From the NCBI GenBank assembly GCA_023265925.1, contig JAHFSD010000009.1:1-39562 (forward strand): a stretch of DNA of 39,562 nucleotides. The letters are read 5' to 3'. Shown piece by piece: positions 24,282 through 31,369 of this stretch (position 1 is the first letter of the stretch; each line of letters begins with the position of its first letter). The notes under the pieces are model-generated. The model was given only the letters and a program-made list of their open reading frames with translations. It was not told where the DNA came from and searched no databases. The position numbers were made by a program, and so were the translations under genes. Source of the DNA: an archaeon (lineage in GTDB: Archaea > Nanobdellota > Nanobdellia > Woesearchaeales > GW2011-AR9).

Positions 24282-24734
24282 CTATCTTTCCTCAACAATC
24301 TCTATCTCCAGCAAATCGATTTGGTACTCCTGTTGATAATCCCAAGGTGACGATGGCAGAGCGACATAATACAAAATTCCTTCACGCTCCAAGGCAGCGG
24401 TAAGGAGCGCAGTCTGCTCGGAAGGAATGATGCGGACATTTTTGCCGCGGCTAACCGCGTATTCTTTCGTTTCTTTGACTAATTGTGGTAGAGATAGAGG
24501 GAAGCGGCGACGGTTTAAGAATGATTCAACATCAACAAGCTGTTGCCGGTTATGGCCGTTGGTTTGTCCTTTCTCGAGCAGCTCGGCCTGGAAGCCTTCC
24601 CTCCGTAAGGATTGAATCAGGCGTTCAGTGTATTCTCCACCGGGAAGGACATACACCGTCCGATTCAGCGGATAGGCGGTGACGTCCCGCAGAATTCGTT
24701 CCAGCAGATATTCCTCTTTTGATGGATAGTTCAT
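24282..24734 (-). CDS. Hypothetical protein with an alpha/beta fold
   Basis: A 150-residue protein. The alternation RTVYVLPGGEYTERLIQSLR, then GFQAELLEKG, KNVRIIPS and GILYYVALPSS suggests a small Rossmann-like or restriction-endonuclease-like alpha/beta domain, but I see no decisive active-site motif. A TATA-like GATATATAAA box (about 24757-24767) lies 24 bases before ATG 24734. The gene probably lay directly behind the radical SAM gene before the HEPN/MNT segment came between them. Confidence 0.55.
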   Translation of the reverse strand: MNYPSKEEYLLERILRDVTAYPLNRTVYVLPGGEYTERLIQSLRREGFQAELLEKGQTNGHNRQQLVDVESFLNRRRFPLSLPQLVKETKEYAVSRGKNVRIIPSEQTALLTAALEREGILYYVALPSSPWDYQQEYQIDLLEIEIVEER

Positions 24735-24869
24735 GCCAAAAAGGAGGAAATGAAGGAGATATATAAAAAGGCTATGGAAGTGAAGATTTATGAGATAGTA
24801 TTGCGCAATGTACTGTGTCTATAACAAAATATAACAAAGGATATATAGTACCTCGTGGTATCAGAACCC

Positions 24870-25424
24870 ATGGTCCTCCTCGCTTCCGAATACAAGCTTC
24901 TCAACCATGGCGACCACGCCCCCGATTTCACCCTTCCGGCCACCGATGGGAAAACCTATTCCTTGCCCGATTTTAAGAGAGCCAAAGCCGTTCTCGTCAT
25001 CTTCATCTGCAACCACTGCCCCTACGTCGTACCCAAAATCAACGAAATGAAACGGATTGCCGCCGATTACAAAGAACAAGGGCTAGTGGTCATCGGCATT
25101 AACGCCAATGAAGATCAGAATTATCCTGACGATAGTTTTGAGAAGATGAAAAAATACGCTCAAAAATGGGGATTGAATTTTCTGTATCTGCGCGATGAAT
25201 CCCAAGATACTGCCAAAGCTTATGGTGCTGTTTGCACTCCGGATCCTTTTTTGTTTGACGGGAATTTTAAGTTAGTCTATCATGGACGGATTGATGATAC
25301 GCACGGGAAAGAAGAAGCTAACGTTCATGAATTGCATGAAGTGGTTGGCGAGTTTCTGAGGACGGGGAAAATCACGAGAAAGGAAAAGCCTTCGATGGGC
25401 TGCAGCATTAAATGGAAAGTATAA
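24870..25424 (+). CDS. Thioredoxin-fold peroxiredoxin-like protein (AhpC/TSA, PRX-like1)
   Basis: A 184-residue thioredoxin-fold protein. Residues about 10-30 carry [17 protein letters not shown], the redoxin entry motif. The active-site region reads [16 protein letters not shown] (CxxC at about 46-49), typical of the PRX-like1 subgroup. A later block [23 protein letters not shown] is characteristic of the same family. It probably reduces peroxides or thiols in the cytoplasm. ATG 24870 is preferred to GTG 24855 because it lies 23 bases after the TATATAG box (about 24840-24847). Its stop codon is inside the left end of a large inverted repeat. Confidence 0.88.
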   Translation: MVLLASEYKLLNHGDHAPDFTLPATDGKTYSLPDFKRAKAVLVIFICNHCPYVVPKINEMKRIAADYKEQGLVVIGINANEDQNYPDDSFEKMKKYAQKWGLNFLYLRDESQDTAKAYGAVCTPDPFLFDGNFKLVYHGRIDDTHGKEEANVHELHEVVGEFLRTGKITRKEKPSMGCSIKWKV

Positions 25425-25605
25425 GGAAAGCTGCTCTGGGAAATTGCTGGCAGGCCGGGAGCTCGGCGGAAAACAGGCTGTATCCTTCGCTGCAACGAGA
25501 ATGAATTCATCGTTGGTTTTCCGTTCCTAAACGGCGGGGTGCAAGCAAAGGTGTAGCCGAGCTCCCCTCTTGGCCAAGCCAGCAATTTCTAAGCTTTCTT
25601 TATAC
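25419..25605. ncRNA. 187-base inverted-repeat element, candidate structured RNA or small mobile element
   Basis: Three blocks of the left side pair with the right side: 25419-25432 with 25592-25605 (13 of 14), 25440-25451 with 25578-25589, and 25457-25467 with 25556-25566, separated by small unequal loops. Inside the arms are a further hairpin (25468-25474 with 25516-25522, continued by 25493-25497 with 25511-25515) and a 5-pair hairpin (25521-25525 with 25530-25534). Together they form a branched fold. The left end overlaps the stop of the peroxiredoxin gene. There is no convincing protein. The strand cannot be decided from sequence; it is not a recognisable 5S, SRP or RNase P RNA. Confidence 0.5.
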
Positions 25606-25650
25606 ATGGAAAGAATAGTTTTTAAAGTACTTGTTCATTTGCCCCTTTCT

Positions 25651-25767
25651 GGGGCTGTGGTCTAACCTGGTAGGATTGGCGGTTCGGGTTCATGACGAGA
25701 AGCCGCCTGGTCGGGGTTCAAGTGCAAATAACAAAATATATTTGCAGAACAGATCCTCGCAGCCCCA
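25651..25767 (+). tRNA. tRNA-Pro(CGG) with two introns
   Basis: Acceptor GGGGCTG/CAGCCCC, anticodon stem GGCGG/CCGCC and T-stem CGGGG/CCTCG (one G-U) all pair once two inserts are removed. The anticodon loop is TTCGGG plus one base after a 13-base insert (about 25689-25701), giving anticodon CGG at 25685-25687. The T-loop is interrupted after TTCAA by a 31-base insert (about 25722-25752) whose ends pair as TGCAAATA/TATTTGCA. The D-arm is normal. CCA is not encoded. A TATA box (about 25619-25627) lies 24 bases upstream and a T-rich end follows. Splice sites are inferred. Confidence 0.87.
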
Positions 25768-25829
25768 GTTTATTATTTTTTATCCGGGCTTAATGCCTTG
25801 CAGCTCTGCGGTGGTAAAATTTTTTATTT

Positions 25830-25999
25830 GTTGTGATACCCCGCTGCTTGCAGCGATTGGGTATCCTCCTATAATCATATTATCGAGCGGGGTTCACAAC
25901 ATTAAAAATCCCCATTACTTAAAATACCCCATCCCTTTGGGCGATTGGGATTTTTATTTTTGCGCAGCATCTGGGGTTGGTAAGGGGCGAAGCCCCTTA
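25830..25999. repeat. Block of three palindromes after tRNA-Pro
   Basis: First, arms 25830-25845 and 25886-25900 pair over 15 bases with one bulge. Second, AAAAATCCC at 25904-25912 pairs with 25947-25955. Third, 25981-25987 pairs with 25993-25999 (AAGGGGC/GCCCCTT type) with a 5-base loop. The 250 bases between the tRNA and the antitoxin gene contain no gene I can support. A similar AAAAATCCC palindrome followed by a longer hairpin occurs at 29423-29518. They may be terminators, small RNAs or remnants of a palindrome-bearing element. Confidence 0.55.
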
Positions 26000-26016
26000 T
26001 TTCCTAGCAGCCTAAT

Positions 26017-26325
26017 TTATTTTATTTTCATCAATACTTTCATTTCTTGTTCCAAATCTTCCAGAGAATAGGCTGAAGTGAATCCTTGGTCAATGAGATA
26101 ATGCTGCATCTCCCACAGAGTCAATCCGGCGCGGTAGGCTGCCTCCGAAAAGGTTATTTTTCCCTCTTTGTATAACTGGACAGCTTTCTCTTTGAGTCGT
26201 TCTCGATACCCTTTGTCAATCAATAGACGTATAATCGTACTTCGGTCCGCTAGTTCCTCCTCACCCAACGTATCAATCTTCTCTAAAAGAGCAGAGTCCA
26301 TGCGCAGTGCTACTATATCGCTCAT
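26017..26325 (-). CDS. Antitoxin-like protein: ribbon-helix-helix plus UPF0175-type helix-turn-helix
   Basis: A 102-residue protein. Residues about 3-40 look like a ribbon-helix-helix DNA-binding domain (VALRMDSALLEKIDTL, then STIIRLLIDKG). Residues about 45-85 have the UPF0175 pattern (AVQLYKEGKITFSEAAYRAG, then LTLWEMQHYL). UPF0175 proteins are antitoxins of PIN toxins. Its ATG overlaps the stop of the upstream PIN gene by 4 bases. Toxin-first gene order with coupled antitoxin translation is seen. It should bind both the PIN protein and the operon promoter (inference). Confidence 0.82.
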   Translation of the reverse strand: MSDIVALRMDSALLEKIDTLGEEELADRSTIIRLLIDKGYRERLKEKAVQLYKEGKITFSEAAYRAGLTLWEMQHYLIDQGFTSAYSLEDLEQEMKVLMKIK

Positions 26326-26813
26326 CGTTCAGCCTCCATAATGATTTTATCCCAGACCATATTGGAAAACCAAGCTGTTTCCTTGAGTACTTTGATCGCT
26401 TCTTTGAGCTGGCGTTGATCAATTTTTTTCTTTTTGTACAGCTGCAGGAGTATCGAAGGTGTGCCAATAATCGCCAGTTGGAGCAGCATTTTTTTCTTCC
26501 GGACATTGTCATCATCGGTGGCCAACAACTCTGCTTTCTTCTCCCAGTAGAGGGCCACGGCCTCTGCTTCGCCTCGCTGCAGATTAAACTGGTGGGCTTT
26601 GAACAATAAAGTTTTGTCTTTAATAGTTTCTACTCTGATCTTGGCCTGTCCGATCAGGTCCTGAATGAGGCGGGCATCAGGATAATCCGATCGTGTCGCC
26701 TCTTCCCTCACCAGCGGAGGGATGATGATGTTCTTAAAGTAGTCACAGCTTTTTTCCAGCAGGTTTGCTTTGGCGAGGTGGATCAAGACCATCGCATCTT
26801 TCACGATGAGCAT
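26322..26813 (-). CDS. PIN-domain toxin (DUF3368/VapC-like)
   Basis: A 163-residue protein. The PIN core shows IVKDAMVLIHLAKANLLEKS at the N-terminus (first Asp), the middle IIIPPLVREEATRS and RGEAEAVALYWEKKAELLATDDDNVR with the acidic residues of the nuclease centre. The family cleaves RNA, usually tRNA or rRNA, when not bound by antitoxin. ATG 26813 lies 25 bases from a TATATATT box (about 26838-26850); the longer frame upstream would include the promoter. It is coupled to the UPF0175-type gene downstream. Confidence 0.85.
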   Translation of the reverse strand: MLIVKDAMVLIHLAKANLLEKSCDYFKNIIIPPLVREEATRSDYPDARLIQDLIGQAKIRVETIKDKTLLFKAHQFNLQRGEAEAVALYWEKKAELLATDDDNVRKKKMLLQLAIIGTPSILLQLYKKKKIDQRQLKEAIKVLKETAWFSNMVWDKIIMEAER

Positions 26814-26878
26814 TAGTATAACGTTGTAAACAATGTAATATATAAGTTTTTCGGTTCTTACGTCACACTGTTCCAATC

Positions 26879-28399
26879 TTATTTTCTCTGAAGTTGGTAG
26901 GCTTTATCTCTAATCTCCCGAAGATATTGCCTCGTCTCATCTGAAATACCCAGCTTCCTTTGCCCAAAATTAAGATTGTATACTGGCCGCTCCAGTTCTA
27001 AAGCACTAAATAAATGTGACAATTCAGTTTTTATTCTCTTTAGGATGTTTAATCCCCTGGCCCCGGTTGTAGTTTCACCCCAGTGTTCATTGGCACCAAC
27101 AGTAACAAAACCGTTGTCAATAAGTAAAGAGAGCCTTCTCTCCACGTCATCTGCACTTCGATGTAGTATTGGAAAATGGGATAATTTTATTCTTGTTATG
27201 TCGATCTCTTCTGCCGGCTCCATAATGTTATCTCCAGCTGCTGCTGCGGCATAGATTCCCAGTTCAGAAAAGAATTCTTCTTTTAGAACCAGTAACTGTT
27301 CTAAGCTGGCATATCGTTCCACATTGTTCTTCAGCCCAAACCGTTCTTCAAAATTTTTTCTTCGATTTCCATTCGTCCCGATTTCCTTTTTTATCAGCTT
27401 TAAAGTGCGCAGATACCTTTGAATATCACTGGAAGAATAGGTCAAAAGGTGGGGGTTCTTCTGCAGCAGACGAAGGCTATAGTCTTTTCCTACAATGGTA
27501 TCCAAGCCGTCATGCAGGTCTTCCAAGGCTGGAAGAGTAATACTCTCCGCATACTTTTCGGCAGTCTCGGGAGGCAACTCAAACATGATAGTTAAGTATT
27601 CCAGTACCTCCTGCCGCGATGAAGAAGGTAAAGTTGCTCGTGGAGGGGCTGGTGGAGCAGGAATTGGTAGAGCAAGAGATGATGGGGTAGGGGTCGGTGC
27701 GGTTGCTGGTTCAGACCGACGCGAAAGTAAAGCTGGTGGTGAAAATGCTGGCGGCATTATGGTTTTTCCTGTTTCTGTGCATTCTGAAGTTAGAAGAGTA
27801 AGGAGAGAAGTGGCCGTTTTGTAGGTGAGATACTTTCTCTGTGTTAGGACGGCAAATATCTGTTTTAATCGTTGAGCACTTTCCTGTTCTGGAAAGTAAT
27901 GTTTCGTTAACTGCTGTAATTCCGGAATATTCGTTTTTAGTTTTAAAGACGTTCGATAGGCTGTAAAAGAGTACAGTTGGTTCGTTACTCTCGTATACAC
28001 CTTCTCTTTCTCTTCTGGTGTAAGATATTCTCGTGAGCCGCGTAGGCTGATCACACCAGACACTAAATCTGAGAGACTTTCCTGAAATTGTCTCTGAATG
28101 ATAGCCATTGTGGCGGTAGGATGTAATTCTTCCCAAAGATGTCTCTTGATCTCCTCTTCGGCACGGCGTTCTATTCCCTCAATCTCTTCCATATTTATCA
28201 AATGCGGTATACCATGAACTAGAATATAGGACTTCTGCGCTTTTTTTCTATATCGTTGAGCTATCTTCCGATTTGATTTGATTAAGGGATGCGTTCCAAT
28301 CAGAGATTCTAACCGCGATTCTACCTCCTCCCTAAACTTCTCCTCCCTTTCCTTCACCCGCGCATCATACTCTTCCCAACTGCTGATTTTCCGTGCCAT
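26879..28399 (-). CDS. Large helical protein of unknown function with mTERF-like motifs
   Basis: A 506-residue cytoplasmic protein. The N-terminal 210 residues are long charged helices. Residues about 215-265 are a Pro/Ala/Ser-rich linker. The C-terminal half has two spaced motifs of the form P-H/I-L plus helix: LQKNPHLLTYSSSDIQRYLR and LSHFPILHRSADDVERRLSL. These resemble mTERF repeats and the 34-residue repeats at 23287-24198. No catalytic residues are evident. A TATA-like TTTATAAACC lies upstream of ATG 28399 (about 28421-28431). It may be a nucleic-acid-binding protein, but this is a guess from the motif. Confidence 0.6.
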   Translation of the reverse strand: MARKISSWEEYDARVKEREEKFREEVESRLESLIGTHPLIKSNRKIAQRYRKKAQKSYILVHGIPHLINMEEIEGIERRAEEEIKRHLWEELHPTATMAIIQRQFQESLSDLVSGVISLRGSREYLTPEEKEKVYTRVTNQLYSFTAYRTSLKLKTNIPELQQLTKHYFPEQESAQRLKQIFAVLTQRKYLTYKTATSLLTLLTSECTETGKTIMPPAFSPPALLSRRSEPATAPTPTPSSLALPIPAPPAPPRATLPSSSRQEVLEYLTIMFELPPETAEKYAESITLPALEDLHDGLDTIVGKDYSLRLLQKNPHLLTYSSSDIQRYLRTLKLIKKEIGTNGNRRKNFEERFGLKNNVERYASLEQLLVLKEEFFSELGIYAAAAAGDNIMEPAEEIDITRIKLSHFPILHRSADDVERRLSLLIDNGFVTVGANEHWGETTTGARGLNILKRIKTELSHLFSALELERPVYNLNFGQRKLGISDETRQYLREIRDKAYQLQRK

Positions 28400-28461
28400 A
28401 GAAAAAATATACCAGCCGGGCCGGTTTATAAATTTTTTGGTTGATAGTTACTAAGAAGTAG

Positions 28462-28638
28462 AAAGAGTTATACCTGAGCGGTTGTTCTTCCTGTCAGGCA
28501 TTACATTACAGAACCGCACCAGGGCAGAGGCTTGTCCGGGGTAATGACGCTGAAACCTATACCCTGCAGAAAGCTCACGGGTTTGGCCTGGAAGTGGGGA
28601 AGGATTATTCCGGATTGGTGGAATTATTAAGAAAGTAA
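28462..28638 (+). pseudogene. Possible orphan gene tail
   Basis: A 58-codon open stretch with good codon texture, no plausible start and no TATA box. It reads LYLSGCSSCQAL near its beginning and ends HGFGLEVGKDYSGLVELLRK before a TAA two bases from the tRNA-Ala 3' end. It could be a leftover gene end like the others in this window, but no parent gene is present here. Confidence 0.3.
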
Positions 28639-28639
28639 A

Positions 28640-28782
28640 TGGACCGGCCGAGACTTTCGAGGCAACAATCCTTTGGCGCGGATTGCTGGCCGATCGAACT
28701 CGGAGTCTCGTCCATGCCAAGGACGTGTTTGGTAGAGCAACAGACCAGGTCTGCTGTCCTCATACCATTAGACCACCGGCCC
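28640..28782 (-). tRNA. tRNA-Ala(GGC) with two introns
   Basis: Acceptor GGGCCGG pairs with CCGGTCC, giving a G3-U70 pair, the alanine identity element. The anticodon arm CGTCC-TTGGCAT-GGACG is uninterrupted and shows anticodon GGC (28718-28716). The T-stem is CCGAG/CTCGG and the variable loop has five bases. Two inserts must be removed: about 29 bases at the D-arm/anticodon-arm junction near position 26 (28754-28726, containing AGCAGAC/GTCTGTT), and about 39 bases in the T-loop after TTCGA (within 28693-28653, with a nine-pair CAGCAATCC hairpin). CCA is not encoded. A TATA-like run lies at about 28809-28817. Confidence 0.8.
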
Positions 28783-28861
28783 AATTACAATGGACAAACT
28801 GGCGTTTCTTTAAAAACCTAACCCAAACCTTAATAAAACTCTTTCCTATTCCTTCCCTAAA

Positions 28862-29419
28862 ATGAAAGAGGCGATCCGCACCGAGATTCTCTATGACCTG
28901 CAGCAGGCGCTGAAAATCCTGAAAGCCAGGGAAGCAGCGGACGTGGAAGCATTAAAAACGCTCAGTGACCATTCCATTGAAGACATTGCCATTCAGAAAG
29001 ATTTGGAGCTGGTCTCCGTTGCAGTACTGGTCTATTCACTCTATAAAATAGCTCCGGCCTTGAACGATTCTGATTACCAGGCGATCTGGAATGAATTGCA
29101 TAACGCTTACCATGCCCTGTCCCAGTATGACCTGGGCAGGTACAATCGCAGCATCAGGAATCTCTATGACCTCGTAAAAAAAAGCAATGCCAAAGTGCAG
29201 GAGCACCTGCAGGACGTGATGCAGGCGGCCCGGATTAAGAAGGGGGCTTCCTTGGTGCAGCGCGGCCTTTCCATCGGGCAGGCCGCCGGGATCATGGGCT
29301 TGTCCAACTGGGAGCTGCAGCAGTATGCCGGGAAGACCGTGGCCTTAACCCAGCATGACGAGAAAATTCCCGCGGACAAGAGAGTGAAAGTAGCTTTAAC
29401 CTTGTTTGGTGTAAAATAA
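28862..29419 (+). CDS. HTH protein with UPF0175-like C-terminus, possible antitoxin
   Basis: A 185-residue protein. Residues 1-130 are helical and acidic. Residues about 130-165 (KKGASLVQRGLSIGQAAGIM, then GLSNWELQQY) match the UPF0175-type helix-turn-helix seen in the antitoxin at 26017. It is followed 141 bases downstream by a PIN-domain gene on the same strand, with a strong palindrome between them. An antitoxin/toxin pair is likely by order and domains, though the spacing is too long for translational coupling. A TTAATAAAA box lies 24 bases before the ATG. Confidence 0.65.
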   Translation: MKEAIRTEILYDLQQALKILKAREAADVEALKTLSDHSIEDIAIQKDLELVSVAVLVYSLYKIAPALNDSDYQAIWNELHNAYHALSQYDLGRYNRSIRNLYDLVKKSNAKVQEHLQDVMQAARIKKGASLVQRGLSIGQAAGIMGLSNWELQQYAGKTVALTQHDEKIPADKRVKVALTLFGVK

Positions 29420-29422
29420 ATT

Positions 29423-29518
29423 AAAAATCCCAACCGGAGCAAGCTCCGGGGATTTTTAGTGTTTGTTGGGAAATTTATTCCCTTCACTGCCAGCAGTGGG
29501 GATTTATACCCAACAAAC
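29423..29518. repeat. Two adjacent palindromes between the HTH and PIN genes
   Basis: AAAAATCCC (29423-29431) pairs with 29449-29457, continued inward by CCGGAGC/GCTCCGG. Next, 10-base arms at 29461-29470 and 29509-29518 pair perfectly, with further pairing inside. The order and the AAAAATCCC arm recall 25904-25955. Confidence 0.6.
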
Positions 29519-29560
29519 AATTAAAAGTAAAATAAATGAACTAGGAGATAATTATTAATC

Positions 29561-30253
29561 ATGGCAGGATCACCATTATTTTTTGACGCCGGACCAGTTA
29601 TTTCATTAGTGATGTCGCGGTTATTCTGGATCGTTCCGGAATTAAAAAAGCGGTTTCCGGGGAAATTCTACATTACGCCCGCCGTGCAGAAAGAATTGGT
29701 GGAACGCCCTTTAACGGTCAAGCGCTTTGAGTTTGAAGCGCTGCAGGTGATGAAACTGATCCGGGAAGGGACGCTGGAGATTTACACCAAAGTTCCTCAA
29801 CAGCGCGTGCAGGAACTGCAAGGATTGGCCAACAGCACCTTCCGCACCGACTCGAAAACGATGGATGTGCTGCAATCCGGAGAGATGGAATCGGTTGCGT
29901 CAGCCTTGGAAGTGAATGGCGCCGTCGTCATGGACGAGCGAACTCTCCGCTTATTCATTGAGAACAATACGGAAATGAAAAAACTGCTGCAATACCGCTT
30001 CCAGAAAGAAATTGTGGTAGATAAAGACAAGATGAACCGGTTCAGCAAACAGTTTGAGGGATTGACCATCATCCGTTCGGTGGAATTGGTGGGAGTGGCC
30101 TATCAGTTGGGATTGTTGGATGCCTATGTTCCACCGCAAAAAGAGGGGAGAGAAATTCTGCTCGATTCAGTGTTATGGGCGACCAAGTACAATGGCTGTG
30201 CTGTCACCGAGCATGAGATTGAGGAGATTAAAGGGTTTTTATTGAAGGGATAA
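29561..30253 (+). CDS. PIN-domain nuclease-like protein (COG1458-like)
   Basis: A 230-residue protein. N-terminal PIN strand FFDAGPVISLVMS supplies the first Asp. The middle SGEMESVASALEV and VVMDERTLRLF supply further acidic residues in PIN order. The length exceeds VapC (about 130) and fits archaeal COG1458-like PIN proteins. The C-terminal 80 residues include a second helical region (VELVGVAYQLGLLDAY). A ribosome-binding-like AGGAGATAA lies before the ATG. It is probably an RNA-cutting partner of the preceding HTH protein. Confidence 0.75.
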   Translation: MAGSPLFFDAGPVISLVMSRLFWIVPELKKRFPGKFYITPAVQKELVERPLTVKRFEFEALQVMKLIREGTLEIYTKVPQQRVQELQGLANSTFRTDSKTMDVLQSGEMESVASALEVNGAVVMDERTLRLFIENNTEMKKLLQYRFQKEIVVDKDKMNRFSKQFEGLTIIRSVELVGVAYQLGLLDAYVPPQKEGREILLDSVLWATKYNGCAVTEHEIEEIKGFLLKG

Positions 30254-30325
30254 ATTCATCATTAGTCCAATACTTTTTTCCGGCAGCAACCTTTTTAAAC
30301 CAGCCTTCCTTTTTCTCCGCTCAGA

Positions 30326-30535
30326 ATGGCCAAGAAATGCATCATCTGCAATGAGGAAGCAGCCTATAAGATAAAAGATACGCCCGACTTCTACTGCCCG
30401 GACTGCGCCCAGGAAAATTTTAACGACTTGACTTTGCTCATTAAAGTGGAAGAAGATGCCCAGCGGCTGAAACAGGTGGTGGAAGGAGACCAGGTGATGA
30501 CAGAGAGACACGACGATGACCTATCACACGCTTAA
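30326..30535 (+). CDS. Small zinc-ribbon protein
   Basis: A 69-residue protein with two Cys pairs, CIICNEEA at residues 5-8 and CPDCAQEN at about 26-29, forming one zinc site. An acidic helical tail follows (EDAQRLKQVVEG). It overlaps the start of the site-2 protease gene by 20 bases in another frame, implying a two-gene operon. Archaea have many such small ribbon proteins; its target is unknown. Confidence 0.75.
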   Translation: MAKKCIICNEEAAYKIKDTPDFYCPDCAQENFNDLTLLIKVEEDAQRLKQVVEGDQVMTERHDDDLSHA

Positions 30536-31142
30536 GATTGGCAGTGTTGCTACTTCTAAAACTGAAGTGGTGGATATCCTGAAAGCCTGGTTAGCCTTAT
30601 CGCTGGCCTTTGCTTTCATCTATTCCGGTGCCAGCATTCTGGGAGGCTCGATCAGCAACGTATTTTCGCTCCCTTTCCTGATTTTATTTGTCATTTCCCT
30701 CTTTACCGCCGGCTTAGGCTTCCTGCTGCACGAATTATCGCATAAATTTGTCGCTCAGCGTTATGGCTGTGTGGCTGAATTCCGTGCCTGGGACCAGATG
30801 ATCCTGCTGGCACTAGGGTTGGCAATATTTGTCGGCTTCATTTTTGCTGCACCGGGAGCCGTGATGATTTCCGGGATGGTAACACGGCGGGAGAATGGGA
30901 TTATCAGCGTGGCCGGAGCCATGACAAATTACCTTCTGGGATTGCTCTTTTTAGGAGTGGGCTTTCTGTATCCTTTCCTTAAACCCATTACGGCCATCGG
31001 CTTTGGCATCAACATGTGGCTGGGCTTGTTTAACATGATTCCCTTCGGGCCATTGGACGGGTTAAAAGTCTTCCACTGGAATAAGATTGTGTGGCTGGGA
31101 ATGGTGGCAGTGGGCGGGTACTTTGTGTTTTTCCTTCGATGA
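30516..31142 (+). CDS. Site-2 protease family membrane metalloprotease (M50)
   Basis: A 208-residue polytopic membrane protein. The zinc-binding motif HELSH lies in a membrane helix at about 71-75 (FLLHELSHKFVAQRYG). The second conserved motif, NMIPFGPLDGLK at about 173-184, supplies the third zinc ligand Asp. Five or six hydrophobic segments surround these. Such enzymes cut membrane-bound regulators within the bilayer. The start overlaps the zinc-ribbon gene. The last 23 codons are repeated in diverged form at 31370-31438. Confidence 0.88.
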   Translation: MTYHTLKIGSVATSKTEVVDILKAWLALSLAFAFIYSGASILGGSISNVFSLPFLILFVISLFTAGLGFLLHELSHKFVAQRYGCVAEFRAWDQMILLALGLAIFVGFIFAAPGAVMISGMVTRRENGIISVAGAMTNYLLGLLFLGVGFLYPFLKPITAIGFGINMWLGLFNMIPFGPLDGLKVFHWNKIVWLGMVAVGGYFVFFLR

Positions 31143-31148
31143 GAACCA

Positions 31149-31304
31149 TTACTGTAGTACGTGGAAAGCTCCCGCTTTAAATTGTTCCCGGCCGAGTTTT
31201 ATCCCCTGTTGAAATTCAATCTCTTCAATCAACTCGAGGCTCTGTAAGAGTGATTGCTGAAGATGTCCAAAATCTTCTTTCTTAATGGTAATTGTTTCGG
31301 CCAT
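31149..31304 (-). CDS. Small acidic protein, 51 residues, between the two protease tails
   Basis: MAETITIKKEDFGHLQQSLL is followed by an acidic helix with LELIEEIEF and ends HVLQ. A TATA-like TTAAATAATA (about 31335-31345) precedes the ATG by about 30 bases. It converges on the site-2 protease gene with 6 bases between the stops. The start MAETITI recalls the antitoxin at 33552 (MTAETITTRL), and the helical remainder would suit a small antitoxin, but this is weak. Confidence 0.6.
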   Translation of the reverse strand: MAETITIKKEDFGHLQQSLLQSLELIEEIEFQQGIKLGREQFKAGAFHVLQ

Positions 31305-31369
31305 ATTCTCCACTGTTATAGGGTCTAAAGAGCAGGTATTATTTAAATTTAACTCTTCTTTTTGTTTAT

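Noticed and set aside
25325-25585. Minus-strand 86-codon frame across the inverted repeat considered as a gene
   Set aside because: It lies over the peroxiredoxin gene and the palindrome, and its composition is not protein-like.
25419-25605. Inverted-repeat element considered as 5S rRNA, SRP RNA or RNase P RNA
   Set aside because: Length and conserved core sequences of these RNAs are absent.
28640-28782. Plus-strand reading of the tRNA-Ala locus as a tRNA-Gly(GCC)
   Set aside because: The plus strand shows a GCC-like loop by symmetry but lacks a T-arm with TTC on its 3' side.
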